A stretch of 48,986 bases of DNA from Candidatus Evtepia faecavium (GTDB lineage Bacteria; Bacillota; Clostridia; Oscillospirales; Oscillospiraceae). The notes under the pieces were generated by a model. It did not search any database. It saw only the letters and a list, made by a program, of their open reading frames with translations, and was not told the origin of the DNA. Below, piece by piece: positions 25,378 to 32,824 of the stretch. Position 1 is the stretch's first letter. Every line of letters starts with the position of its first letter. The DNA lies in assembly GCA_019115545.1 (NCBI GenBank), contig DXDK01000036.1, positions 1 to 48,986 on the forward strand, in the 5' to 3' direction. The position numbers and the translations under genes were made by a program.

Positions 25378-26067
25378 ATGGTCCACTTGGAACTGACTGG
25401 CAGCCTCAGCGACCTGAACGTCCTGTCTGTGGGGCTCCGGCTGCTGCTGGCAATGATTTTTGGCGGGACCATCGGCTTTGAACGAGGGGTCCGCCAGCGG
25501 GCCGCCGGCCTGCGGACCCACATGCTGCTGTGCGTGGGGGCGGCCTCCACCATGCTGGTGAGCCAGTTTATGTACGCCAGCTACGGGGTGGGGGACCCCG
25601 CCCGCCTCAGCGCCCAGGTGATCAGCGGCATCGGCTTTCTGGGGGCGGGCACCATCATCGTCACCCGGCGCAACCAGGTGAAGGGCCTCACCACCGCGGC
25701 CACCCTGTGGACCACCGCCTGCATGGGCCTGGCGGTGGGGGTGGGCTTCTACGTCTGCGCCCTGCTGATGTACGCCGCCCTGATCATCATCCTCCTGCTG
25801 GTGAACGTGGTGGACAACCGCTTCCTGAAGGTCCCCACCAGCACTGCCCTCTACCTGGAGGTCCAGCGGGACATCGGCCTGGGCAACGCCATCCACTTCA
25901 TCCACGAGATCGGCTGGACCGTGCGGGAAGTAAAGGAGTTCCCCTCCGGCCGGCCGGATGTGCTGGCGGTGCGGATGGACCTGGAATCCGACCAGGCCAT
26001 GCGGGGGGACGTGTCCAGCATGGTCCTGCTGAAGGAGCAGGAAGGGGTCATCCGCTTGGAGATGTGA
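25378..26067 (+). CDS. MgtC/SapB family membrane protein
   Basis: A 229-residue member of the MgtC/SapB family, linked in other bacteria to growth at low Mg2+ and to control of membrane ATPase. The family core is clear: MIFGGTIGFERG with RAAGLRTHMLLCVGAA, GIGFLGAGTIIV, and LTTAATLWTTACMGLAVG, spread over four or five membrane helices (about 15-150), then a short soluble C-terminal domain (about 155-229) of ACT-like pattern. GGGGGAGGAGAC directly precedes the ATG at 25378. Single gene with its own promoter and a strong shared terminator. Confidence 0.9.
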   Translation: MVHLELTGSLSDLNVLSVGLRLLLAMIFGGTIGFERGVRQRAAGLRTHMLLCVGAASTMLVSQFMYASYGVGDPARLSAQVISGIGFLGAGTIIVTRRNQVKGLTTAATLWTTACMGLAVGVGFYVCALLMYAALIIILLLVNVVDNRFLKVPTSTALYLEVQRDIGLGNAIHFIHEIGWTVREVKEFPSGRPDVLAVRMDLESDQAMRGDVSSMVLLKEQEGVIRLEM

Positions 26068-26083
26068 GCCCCACCCAAGGTAA

Positions 26084-26125
26084 AAAAACAGCTTCCCTTG
26101 TACCAAAACAAGGGAAGCTGTTTTT
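26084..26125. terminator. bidirectional intrinsic terminator
   Basis: A perfect 17 bp stem (26084-26100 with 26109-26125, 8-base loop) with T-runs within both outer arms. It serves the mgtC-like gene and the convergent radical-SAM pair. Confidence 0.92.
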
Positions 26126-26141
26126 CTATGCAGGAGTCCGG

Positions 26142-26825
26142 TTACCGGAACACCTTTCCCGCCCCGTCCAGCACTTCCAGGCGGTGGGCGGCGGTGTACA
26201 CCGGGGCAAACTGGGGCCAGGCCCCCTGGAAGCCCTGGAGAAGGACGGCGGGGCTCAGCCCCGGGTTCTGGGCCTGGAGGAGGAGGGTGAGCTCCAGCTT
26301 GTCCCCCAGGGGCCGGAGGGCCTCCACCTTCTGGATGGCGGGGATGAGGTCCACCTCGGTAAAGCCGGACTTGGCCTTCTTGCTCTTTTTCTGGACCACG
26401 AAGTGATCCCGGGCGGTGAGGTCCCGGAAGGCCTCCGCCGCCCCCTGGGCCAGTTCCCCGGCAAACTCCCAGGTGAGGGCGTACCGGACGGAGGCCAGCT
26501 CCCGGAAGGGGCGGGCGGCGTCGTAGCAGTCCAGCACCCGGATGCCGGCGGGGAGGACCTGGTTCATCCGCTCCGGCAGGGCCTCCCGGGTGCAGCCGGC
26601 CTCCAGGCCGAACTCCATCAGCTCGCACTGGCTGGAAAAGCCCAGGGGCAGGGGGAGGGGAATGGACACGTAGGGGTGGGGATGGAACCCCGCCGTGTGG
26701 CGGATGGTGATCCCCCCCCGGAGGAAGGCCCGCTCCATGGTGTGCATCAGGTCCAGGTGGGAGATGTACTTGGCGCTGCCCTCCTTGACGAAGAGGATGC
26801 GCTGGTCGATCCGGGGCTCAGACAT
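26142..26825 (-). CDS. TIGR03936 (DUF2344) radical-SAM-associated protein
   Basis: A 227-residue protein of the DUF2344/TIGR03936 family, which always accompanies or is fused to TIGR03960 radical-SAM enzymes. Characteristic pieces are RILFVKEGSAKYISHLDLMH at the start, RHTAGFHPHPYVSIPLPLPLG, and SSQCELMEF. The chemistry is unknown; it may bring the substrate to the radical-SAM partner. The ATG at 26825 has AAGGAGG 8 bases upstream, lies inside the end of the partner gene and overlaps it by 8 bases, so the two are translationally coupled. Confidence 0.9.
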   Translation of the reverse strand: MSEPRIDQRILFVKEGSAKYISHLDLMHTMERAFLRGGITIRHTAGFHPHPYVSIPLPLPLGFSSQCELMEFGLEAGCTREALPERMNQVLPAGIRVLDCYDAARPFRELASVRYALTWEFAGELAQGAAEAFRDLTARDHFVVQKKSKKAKSGFTEVDLIPAIQKVEALRPLGDKLELTLLLQAQNPGLSPAVLLQGFQGAWPQFAPVYTAAHRLEVLDGAGKVFR

Positions 26826-28656
26826 GGCAGATCCCTCCTTCACACAGGCGGTTGGCCCCGCAGCCGGAACATTTCTCCCGGCAGTCGGGGGTGGTGGTGC
26901 CGGCGTAGGCCCGCTCCCGCTCCCGCCAGAGGTAGCTCTCCTTCACCCCGTCGGAGACGGCGGCCCAGGGGAAGACCTCGTCCTTCTCCCGGACCCGGTT
27001 GGCGTAGAAGGCGGGATCCAGGCCGTGGGCGGCCAGGGCGTCCAGCCAGGTGTCCAGGGAGAAGAACTCGCTCCAGGCGTCGAACTTGGCCCCCTTTCGC
27101 CAGGCGGTCTCCAGCACGTCGGCCAGCCGCCGGTCCCCCCGGGAGAGGACGGCCTCCAGGAAGCTGGTCTCCGGGTCGTGCCAGTTGTAGGTGATGGACT
27201 TGTTCCGAAGGTGCTCCCGGAGAAGGGTGACCTTGCGCAGGTACTCCTCCCGGGGGTTCTGCCCCTCCCACTGGAAGGGGGTGTGGGACTTGGGCACGAA
27301 GCAGGAGGTGGATACGGTGATCCGCACCCCCCGGGAGCGGTTGGAGGTGTGCTCCCGCCAGACCTGGTAGACTTTGTTGGCCAGCTCGGCGATGCCCAGC
27401 ACGTCCTCGTCGGTCTCCGTGGGCAGGCCCAGCATGAAGTAGAGCTTCACGCTGCTCCACCCCCCGGCGAAGGCGGTGCGGCAGGAGGCCAGCAGGTCCT
27501 CCTCGGTGACGTTCTTGTTGATGGCGTCCCGCAGCCGCTGGGAGCCGGCCTCCGGGGCGAAGGTAAGGCCGCTCTTCCGCCCGCCCCGCTGGAGCTTCTC
27601 CATCAGCTGCATGGAGAAGTTGTCCGCCCGGAGGGAGGGGAGGGCCAGGTTCACCTTGTGGGGCTCGCACCACTCCAGCAGGCCGTCGCACAGGGGCAGC
27701 AGGTCAGGATAGTCGCTGGAGGAGAGGCTCATCAGGGTCATGTCCTGGTAGCCCGAGTCCTGGCAGGCCCGGATGCCGTACTCCGTCAGCAGTTCCTGGT
27801 TCCGCCCCCGCACCGGGCGGTAGACAAACCCCGCCTGGCAGAACCGGCACCCCCGGATGCACCCCCGGAAGAGCTCCAGCATCACCCGGTCCTGGGTGAT
27901 CTCCATGGAGGGGACGATGGTCTTTACCGGGTAATAGGCGCCGTCCATGTCCCCCACCACCCGCTTGGTCACCTGGGCGGGGGCCCCCTCCCGGGGGGTG
28001 ACGGCGGCCACCCGGCCGTCGGGGTGATAGGACACGTCGTACAGGGAGGGCACATACAGCCCGGGGATCCGGGCGGCTTTCCGGAGGAAGGCCTCCTTGC
28101 TCCACCCCTCGGCCTTGGCCTGGCGATAGAGCTGGATCATCTCCCCAGTGACCTCCTCCCCCTCCCCCAGGGAGACGATGTCCACAAAGGGGGCCAGAGG
28201 CTCGGGGTTGTACATGCAGGTCCCGCCGGCCACCACCAGGGGGGTGAGGCCGGGCCGGTCGGCGCTGCGCAGGGGCAGGCCCGCCAGGTCCAGCATGTTC
28301 AGCACGTTGGTATAGGCCATCTCGTACCCCAGGGAGAAGCCGACGATGTCAAACTCCGCCACCGGGTCCCCGCTCTCCAGGGCGTAGAGGGGGAGGCCCG
28401 CCTGGCGCATCTCGGCCTCCATATCCGCCCAGGGGGCGAAGACCCGCTCGCACCAAACCCCCTCCATCTCGTTCATCACCCCGTAGAGGATGCGCATACC
28501 AAGATTGGACATGCCGATCTCATAGGTGTCCGGGAAACAGAAGGCAAAGCGGCAGTCCACCGTGGCCTTGTCCTTCACCACGGCGTTGTACTCGCCGCCG
28601 ACATAACGGCCCGGTTTCTGCACCCGGGCCAGGATTTTTTCCAATGTATGATCCAT
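26818..28656 (-). CDS. TIGR03960 family B12-binding-type radical SAM protein
   Basis: A 612-residue radical-SAM enzyme of unknown reaction. The N-terminal region (about 30-190) has the cobalamin-binding-like Rossmann pattern (FCFPDTYEIGMSNLG, IVGFSLGYEMAYTNVLNML). The radical-SAM cluster is C266-x3-C270-x2-C273 (CIRGCRFCQAG), followed by SSSDY and TFAPEAGS strands. A C-terminal cysteine set (CREKCSGCGANRLC) near 590-605 could hold a second Fe-S cluster or zinc. In many Clostridia this pair stands beside ribonuclease G and ribosomal protein L21 genes; here it does not. GGGAGGT precedes the ATG. Confidence 0.9.
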   Translation of the reverse strand: MDHTLEKILARVQKPGRYVGGEYNAVVKDKATVDCRFAFCFPDTYEIGMSNLGMRILYGVMNEMEGVWCERVFAPWADMEAEMRQAGLPLYALESGDPVAEFDIVGFSLGYEMAYTNVLNMLDLAGLPLRSADRPGLTPLVVAGGTCMYNPEPLAPFVDIVSLGEGEEVTGEMIQLYRQAKAEGWSKEAFLRKAARIPGLYVPSLYDVSYHPDGRVAAVTPREGAPAQVTKRVVGDMDGAYYPVKTIVPSMEITQDRVMLELFRGCIRGCRFCQAGFVYRPVRGRNQELLTEYGIRACQDSGYQDMTLMSLSSSDYPDLLPLCDGLLEWCEPHKVNLALPSLRADNFSMQLMEKLQRGGRKSGLTFAPEAGSQRLRDAINKNVTEEDLLASCRTAFAGGWSSVKLYFMLGLPTETDEDVLGIAELANKVYQVWREHTSNRSRGVRITVSTSCFVPKSHTPFQWEGQNPREEYLRKVTLLREHLRNKSITYNWHDPETSFLEAVLSRGDRRLADVLETAWRKGAKFDAWSEFFSLDTWLDALAAHGLDPAFYANRVREKDEVFPWAAVSDGVKESYLWRERERAYAGTTTPDCREKCSGCGANRLCEGGICHV

Positions 28657-28703
28657 AGGGACCTCCCACCCGGCGGGGGAGCCCGCCGATGTTGTATTTT
28701 TAT

Positions 28704-28733
28704 ATTATACCACACACCAAGGCCCTTTGGCCA
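28704..28733 (-). promoter_or_regulatory. promoter of the radical-SAM pair
   Basis: Minus strand TATAAT (28709-28704), preceded by TGG; TGGCCA (28733-28728) is the best -35, 18 bp spacer. Confidence 0.65.
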
Positions 28734-28734
28734 G

Positions 28735-28764
28735 AAAAATTCCGGCGGGGAGAAGCCCCGCCGG
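28735..28764 (-). terminator. intrinsic terminator of the DUF169-YczE-VTT operon
   Basis: A perfect 9 bp G+C stem (28742-28750 with 28756-28764, 5-base loop) followed on the minus strand by AATTTTT. Confidence 0.85.
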
Positions 28765-28777
28765 CGGCGATGGGGAT

Positions 28778-29521
28778 TCACTTTTCCTCTGGAGGGCGCC
28801 CCTTTTCCGCCTCCTGCTGGTCGTGGGCCCGGTTATGGCGCCGGCACAGCCAGCGGTAGCACAGCAGCCCCGCCCCGCTGACGAGGAGGGTCACGGCAAA
28901 GACCACGGCGGCCAGGATATAGCTTTCCGTGCCCAGGGCGTCGCCCCCCACCGTGGAGGTCACCAGAGAGGGCAGCCGTCCCAGGGAACAGATGAGCAGG
29001 AAGGGGAGGGGCTTGATGTCCGTGAGCCCGGCGAAGTAGCACAGCAGATCCTTGGGGGTGCCGGGGATCATGAAGATCAAAAAGAAGAGGAAGGTCCGCC
29101 GGGGGGAGGACTGGAGAAAGCGAAGGCGGCGGAGCTTCTCTCTGGGGAAGAAGATCTCCACCAGCCGGGTGCCGAACCGCCGCACCAGGGCAAAGACCAC
29201 CACGCTCCCCAGCGTGGCGGCGGCCAGGCAGGCCACCGTCCCCCACAAGGCGCCGAAGGCGTATCCCCCGGCGATCTCCAGGGGCTCCCCGGGGATGATG
29301 GCGAACAGCACCTGGAAGAACACCATCCCCCCGTACAGCAGCAGCCCACCGGCCTGGCGCTGGGCGATCCACTGGCGGAAAGCCTCCGGGTCGGCGGCCA
29401 GGCGAAGGATGGGCCCTCCCACCTGCCAGCCGATGAGGATCAGCACCCCGACGGCGGCCAGGAGGAGCGCCAGGAACAGGCGTTTCTTCCCTTTCTCGGT
29501 CCAGGACGATGGATGTTTCAT
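28778..29521 (-). CDS. TVP38/TMEM64 (VTT-domain, DedA-like) membrane protein
   Basis: A 247-residue membrane protein of the TVP38/TMEM64 family, part of the VTT/DedA superfamily now linked to lipid scrambling or flipping and membrane homeostasis. Family signatures are IPGEPLEIAGGYAFG near residue 75 and FLIFMIPGTPKDLLCYFAG near 145, the re-entrant loops of the fold. There are about six hydrophobic segments and a basic, Glu-rich C-terminal tail. An AGGGGGA site precedes the ATG. It is the last gene of a three-gene minus-strand operon, 19 bases behind the yczE-like gene. Confidence 0.88.
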   Translation of the reverse strand: MKHPSSWTEKGKKRLFLALLLAAVGVLILIGWQVGGPILRLAADPEAFRQWIAQRQAGGLLLYGGMVFFQVLFAIIPGEPLEIAGGYAFGALWGTVACLAAATLGSVVVFALVRRFGTRLVEIFFPREKLRRLRFLQSSPRRTFLFFLIFMIPGTPKDLLCYFAGLTDIKPLPFLLICSLGRLPSLVTSTVGGDALGTESYILAAVVFAVTLLVSGAGLLCYRWLCRRHNRAHDQQEAEKGRPPEEK

Positions 29522-29540
29522 AGGGATTCCCCCTTGCCCT

Positions 29541-30266
29541 TCAGGAGGGCTGCAGGCCGGCCAGGGCGGTGGTCTTCTGGAAACAGAAGTGGTTGAACAG
29601 GGCGATCACCCGGCCCACCCCCACCATGGAGAGGACCGTCCCCAGGCCGATGCCCACCAGCTGCCCGGCGGCCAGCAGGCCCACGCAGGCGGTGAGGGCC
29701 ACGTTGCACAAATCAAAGCAGTTCTTGCTGAACCCCACGGACTTCCCGCTGAAGTCCGCCAGGGCCTGGACGATGCCGTCCCCGGGGTTGGGGATCAGGC
29801 GCATGTTCAGGGACAGGGCGGCCCCCACCCCGGTGCACAGGATGGCCAGGCACAGGAAGAGAAGCTGCCCCAGCAAGGTCCCCCAAAAGGTCCCGGCGCA
29901 GTCGGTGGCCAGGTCGGGGAGGGCGGCGGAAAAGCCGTTCAGGAACCGGGTGAACACCAGGCTCAGGGGGAACTGGAGGGCGTCCAGCACCAGCAGGGAG
30001 GTTCCCCGGCCCCCGGGGGCCCGGCCCCGGCGGATCAGGCTGGCGTGGAGGGCCATCTCCACCAGGACGAAGGCGGAGTACAGGGCCAGGGTGGTGTTGC
30101 CAAAGTCCCACCCCCAAAGGGTGGAGGTGCTGAAGGACACGGAGATGATGGGGGAGACCCCCAGCCCGGCCTTGGTGTTCATGGTGATGCCCAGGGCCAG
30201 AATCCCCAGGCCCAGGAGATAGGCGCCCCCTCGGAACAGGGCGCGGGAGGAGCGGGTGGTGTGCAA
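29541..30266 (-). CDS. YczE/YyaS/YitT family membrane protein
   Basis: A 241-residue integral membrane protein with five or six helices, of the YczE/YyaS/YitT group. Typical are GLGILALGITMNTKAGLGVSP at the start, MRLIPNPGDGIVQAL, and SKNCFDL near 170. Function unknown; YczE of Bacillus is connected to lipopeptide production only indirectly. The start is uncertain: TTG at 30266 has only a weak AGAAGA upstream, but no ATG lies before the first helix. Middle gene of the operon, 36 bases behind the DUF169 gene. Confidence 0.82.
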   Translation of the reverse strand: MHTTRSSRALFRGGAYLLGLGILALGITMNTKAGLGVSPIISVSFSTSTLWGWDFGNTTLALYSAFVLVEMALHASLIRRGRAPGGRGTSLLVLDALQFPLSLVFTRFLNGFSAALPDLATDCAGTFWGTLLGQLLFLCLAILCTGVGAALSLNMRLIPNPGDGIVQALADFSGKSVGFSKNCFDLCNVALTACVGLLAAGQLVGIGLGTVLSMVGVGRVIALFNHFCFQKTTALAGLQPS

Positions 30267-30302
30267 AGGATCGTCTTCTTTCTCAGGGGAGAATGGGCCG
30301 CC

Positions 30303-31007
30303 TTACCCCTGGCGGAGAAGGCTCTGCCAGGTGCTCTGGGTGAGGAAGCTGCCATCGGCCTTTTCCTCCAGTTCCCGGAAGCGGCGGTAGGGGAGGGAGA
30401 AGGACAGCAGGTCCCGGTCCAGGTGGAGCCGGGCGGAGGGGTCGGTGAGGCCCACATAGCAGGTGTCCTCTCCCGCCTCCTGGGCGCAGAGGGCGTACCG
30501 AACGGCCTGGGTGCACCCCGCCCCAAAGAGGAGTTTTACGTTCTCCAAAGGGGCGCGGTCGTAGCTGGCCAGGGTGGCCAGGGCGGAGAGCTGGTGGGGG
30601 TTTACCAGAAAGACCACCGCCAGAGGTTCCTCCCCCGGCTGCAGCTGGTCCAAGGGGCGGAACACCAGGCAGGCCGGGGGCTCCGTGGGGGGCAGGTGGT
30701 GGAGGTAGGTCTCCATGAGGCAGGGGGCCTCCTTGTACCCCAGACCGGGGCGCCCCCCGCCGCCGGTGGAGAGGAAGCCAGCCAGCCCCTCCGGGGCCTG
30801 GGGAACAAGGCCCAGGCCGAACTTCCCCCCGGGGCAGCCCACGCTGTCCGCCGTCAGGGCGGCAGCCTGCCCCTGGGCGGCGGCCGCCAGCAGGGGAATG
30901 ATGCAGCCGCAGGGCCGGGGGTCGATGCCCTCCGGGGGATGCTGGGCTTTCAGAACGGCCACCGGCTGGGTGGCAAGGCCGATGGCCTGTCTCAGTTTGC
31001 TGTGCAT
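30303..31007 (-). CDS. DUF169 family protein
   Basis: A 234-residue soluble protein of the DUF169 family, function unknown. Typical are the opening LRQAIGLATQPVAV with a following K, the CGCIIPLLAAA motif near residue 36, DSVGCPGGKFGLGL, and VNPHQLSALATLASYD. The conserved cysteines suggest metal, redox or tetrapyrrole chemistry. The ATG at 31007 has AGGAGGT 6 bases upstream; the longer frame to 31076 covers the promoter and is rejected. First gene of an operon with two membrane proteins, so a DUF169 sensor or enzyme plus two membrane partners may form a unit. Confidence 0.86.
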   Translation of the reverse strand: MHSKLRQAIGLATQPVAVLKAQHPPEGIDPRPCGCIIPLLAAAAQGQAAALTADSVGCPGGKFGLGLVPQAPEGLAGFLSTGGGGRPGLGYKEAPCLMETYLHHLPPTEPPACLVFRPLDQLQPGEEPLAVVFLVNPHQLSALATLASYDRAPLENVKLLFGAGCTQAVRYALCAQEAGEDTCYVGLTDPSARLHLDRDLLSFSLPYRRFRELEEKADGSFLTQSTWQSLLRQG

Positions 31008-31035
31008 GGGAACACCTCCTGCCGCGGTTTTTTTT

Positions 31036-31064
31036 ATTGTATCCCCCCGGGGGAACTTCGTCAA
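31036..31064 (-). promoter_or_regulatory. promoter of the DUF169-YczE-VTT operon
   Basis: Minus strand TTGACG (31064-31059), 17 bp spacer, TACAAT (31041-31036). The spacer contains a CCCCCGGGGG palindrome at 31044-31053, a possible operator. Confidence 0.7.
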
Positions 31065-31074
31065 GATAAGCCGC

Positions 31075-31108
31075 AAGCCCGCGTCGGAACGGGCTCCGGG
31101 GCGGGCTT
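31075..31108 (-). terminator. possible terminator of the NSS transporter gene
   Basis: Eight-bp arms 31075-31082 and 31101-31108 with an 18-base loop that can pair internally; the T-tract behind it on the minus strand is poor. Confidence 0.4.
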
Positions 31109-31127
31109 GGCAGAAACCGCAGGGGTC

Positions 31128-32495
31128 TTATTGGAAGTAGGTGATCAGGCCGATGACGAAGATGGCCAGGAAGAGGAAGGGGAGGACGTAGGTCATATAC
31201 CCCCGCATCCAGGGCTGGACCTTCAACCCCTTGCCGGCGTTGGCCTCGTCGGTGAACTTCTTCCAGCCCCAGCCCTTCTTGCTCACGGCGAAGAGGAGGA
31301 AGATCAGGGAGCCCACCGGCAGGATGATGTTGCTCACCAGGAAGTCCTCCAGGTCCATGAAGGTGGACTCGCCCCCCAGGGGGTGCAGGCCGGAGAGGAG
31401 GTTGAAGCCCAGGGCGCAGGGCAGGCAGAGCACCAGCATCAGCAGGCAGTTGATGAGGCAGGCCTTCTTCCGGCTCCAGCCGAACAGGTCCATGCAGCAG
31501 GCCAGGATGGTCTCGAACACCGCCAGCACCGTGGTGAGGGCGGCGAAGGTCATGAAGATGAAGAACAGCGCCCCCCACAGGTTCCCCATGGACATGTGGT
31601 TGAACACGTTGGGCAGGGTGACGAAGATCAGGTTGGGCCCGGAGCCCGCCTCCACCCCGTAGGTGAAGCAGGCGGGGAAGATGATCAGGCCGGCCACAAC
31701 GGCCACGAAGGTGTCCAGAATGGCCACGTTCACCGACTCTCCCAGCAGGGCCCGCTCCTTGCCGATGTAGCTGCCAAAAATGGCCATGCTGCCCATGCCC
31801 AGGCTCAGGGTGAAGAAGGCCTGGCTCATGGCCCCCACGATGACGTTGCCGATGCCCACCTCCTGCATCTTTTCCAGGTCGGGCTTGAGGTAGAAGGACA
31901 GCCCCTCCCGGGCGCCGTCCATGGTGAAGCTGTTGACGGCCAGGACCACCATGATGGCCAGCAGGGCCAGCATCATGTACTTGCTCACCCGCTCCAGCCC
32001 CTTCTGCAGGCTGAAGGAGCAGATGAAGAAGCCCAGCACCACCACCAGGAAGGTGAAGCCCACCATCCCCACCGGGTCAGCGCAGATCTCCTGATAGACC
32101 TGCTCCACCTGCTGGGTGTCCAGCCCGTCGAACCGGCCGGAGGCGGTGGCGAAGAAGTACTGGATCATCCACCCGGCCACCACGGTGTAGAACATCATGA
32201 GCAGATAGTTCCCTGCCAGGGCGGCGTAGCCGTGGAGGAACCATTTGCTGCCCTTGGGGGCCAGGGTCTGGTAGATGCGCACGGGGCTCTTCTGGCTGGC
32301 CCGGCCCAGGGAAAACTCGATGGTCATCACCGGGATGCCCATCACCAGCAGGAAGAACAGGTAGAGCAGCACAAAGGCGCCGCCCCCGTTCTGGCCCACC
32401 ATGTAGGGGAACTTCCACACGTTCCCGATGCCGATGGCGCAGCCGGCGCTGAGGAGGATGAACCCCAGGCGGCTGCTTAACCGTTCTCTCTCCAT
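31128..32495 (-). CDS. neurotransmitter:sodium symporter (NSS/SNF family) transporter
   Basis: A 455-residue sodium-coupled symporter of the LeuT/NSS family, 11 to 12 membrane helices. The signature first helix LLSAGCAIGIGNVWKFPYM, with the unwound substrate/Na+ site, then NGGGAFVLLYLFF and IPVMTIEFSLGR, are all present, as is the sixth-helix region FTLSLGMGSMAIFGSY. Substrates in this bacterial group are usually amino acids such as tryptophan, leucine, tyrosine or alanine; the exact one cannot be told. AGAGGAC precedes the ATG. Single gene with its own promoter and a hairpin in its leader. Confidence 0.92.
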   Translation of the reverse strand: MERERLSSRLGFILLSAGCAIGIGNVWKFPYMVGQNGGGAFVLLYLFFLLVMGIPVMTIEFSLGRASQKSPVRIYQTLAPKGSKWFLHGYAALAGNYLLMMFYTVVAGWMIQYFFATASGRFDGLDTQQVEQVYQEICADPVGMVGFTFLVVVLGFFICSFSLQKGLERVSKYMMLALLAIMVVLAVNSFTMDGAREGLSFYLKPDLEKMQEVGIGNVIVGAMSQAFFTLSLGMGSMAIFGSYIGKERALLGESVNVAILDTFVAVVAGLIIFPACFTYGVEAGSGPNLIFVTLPNVFNHMSMGNLWGALFFIFMTFAALTTVLAVFETILACCMDLFGWSRKKACLINCLLMLVLCLPCALGFNLLSGLHPLGGESTFMDLEDFLVSNIILPVGSLIFLLFAVSKKGWGWKKFTDEANAGKGLKVQPWMRGYMTYVLPFLFLAIFVIGLITYFQ

Positions 32496-32530
32496 TGAAG
32501 GTCCTCTTTTCTTGTTTGATTTTCCGCTTT

Positions 32531-32562
32531 TCCGGTTTGCTGCTTTATCCCCGCAAACCGGA
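32531..32562 (-). other. hairpin in the leader of the NSS transporter gene
   Basis: Ten-bp arms TCCGGTTTGC (32531-32540) and its complement (32553-32562), 12-base loop, between promoter and start codon. No T-run follows, so it is more likely an RNA stability or control element than a terminator. Confidence 0.4.
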
Positions 32563-32570
32563 GGGACCTT

Positions 32571-32599
32571 ATTTTACTACATTTGTTGAAACAATGCAA
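32571..32599 (-). promoter_or_regulatory. promoter of the NSS transporter gene
   Basis: Minus strand TTGCAT (32599-32594), 17 bp spacer, TAAAAT (32576-32571). Confidence 0.65.
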
Positions 32600-32635
32600 C
32601 GGTTTGTGTAGAATGCGGGAAACTTTTTTCGGGAC

Positions 32636-32668
32636 AAAAAGCCCCCCAGGCCGCAGGGCCCGGGGGGC
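32636..32668 (-). terminator. intrinsic terminator of the feo operon
   Basis: Nested stem: GCCCCCC arms at 32641-32647 and 32662-32668 with an inner GGCC pairing, followed on the minus strand by TTTTTG. Confidence 0.9.
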
Positions 32669-32680
32669 GAAGGGGAAGGT

Positions 32681-32824
32681 TCATAGATCCTTGTGGGGGC
32701 AGGCCTCACAGCGGCAGCCGGCGCACCCGGCGCAGCCGCGGCCCTTGCCCTTGACCAGGGCCCGGAGGGCCAGGGCGATCCCCAGCCCCACCAGGGCCAG
32801 GAGGAGCAGGCTGGGCAGGTTCAT
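32681..32824 (-). CDS. FeoB-associated Cys-rich membrane protein
   Basis: A 47-residue protein easily missed because of its size. Residues 3-24 form one membrane helix; the tail carries five cysteines (C31, C34, C37, C39, C42) before PHKDL. This is the pattern of the FeoB-associated Cys-rich family, thought to assist ferrous iron transport by handling Fe2+ on the inner face. Its ATG overlaps the feoAB stop as ATGA, with a GGGGTGGGGA site inside the end of feoB, so translation is coupled. Ends directly before the operon terminator. Confidence 0.88.
   Translation of the reverse strand: MNLPSLLLLALVGLGIALALRALVKGKGRGCAGCAGCRCEACPHKDL

Noticed and set aside
29052-32480. A 1142-residue open frame on the plus strand across four minus-strand genes
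   Set aside because: Shadow frame; it crosses several real genes, promoters and a terminator, and its translation is Gly/Gln/Pro-rich without domains.
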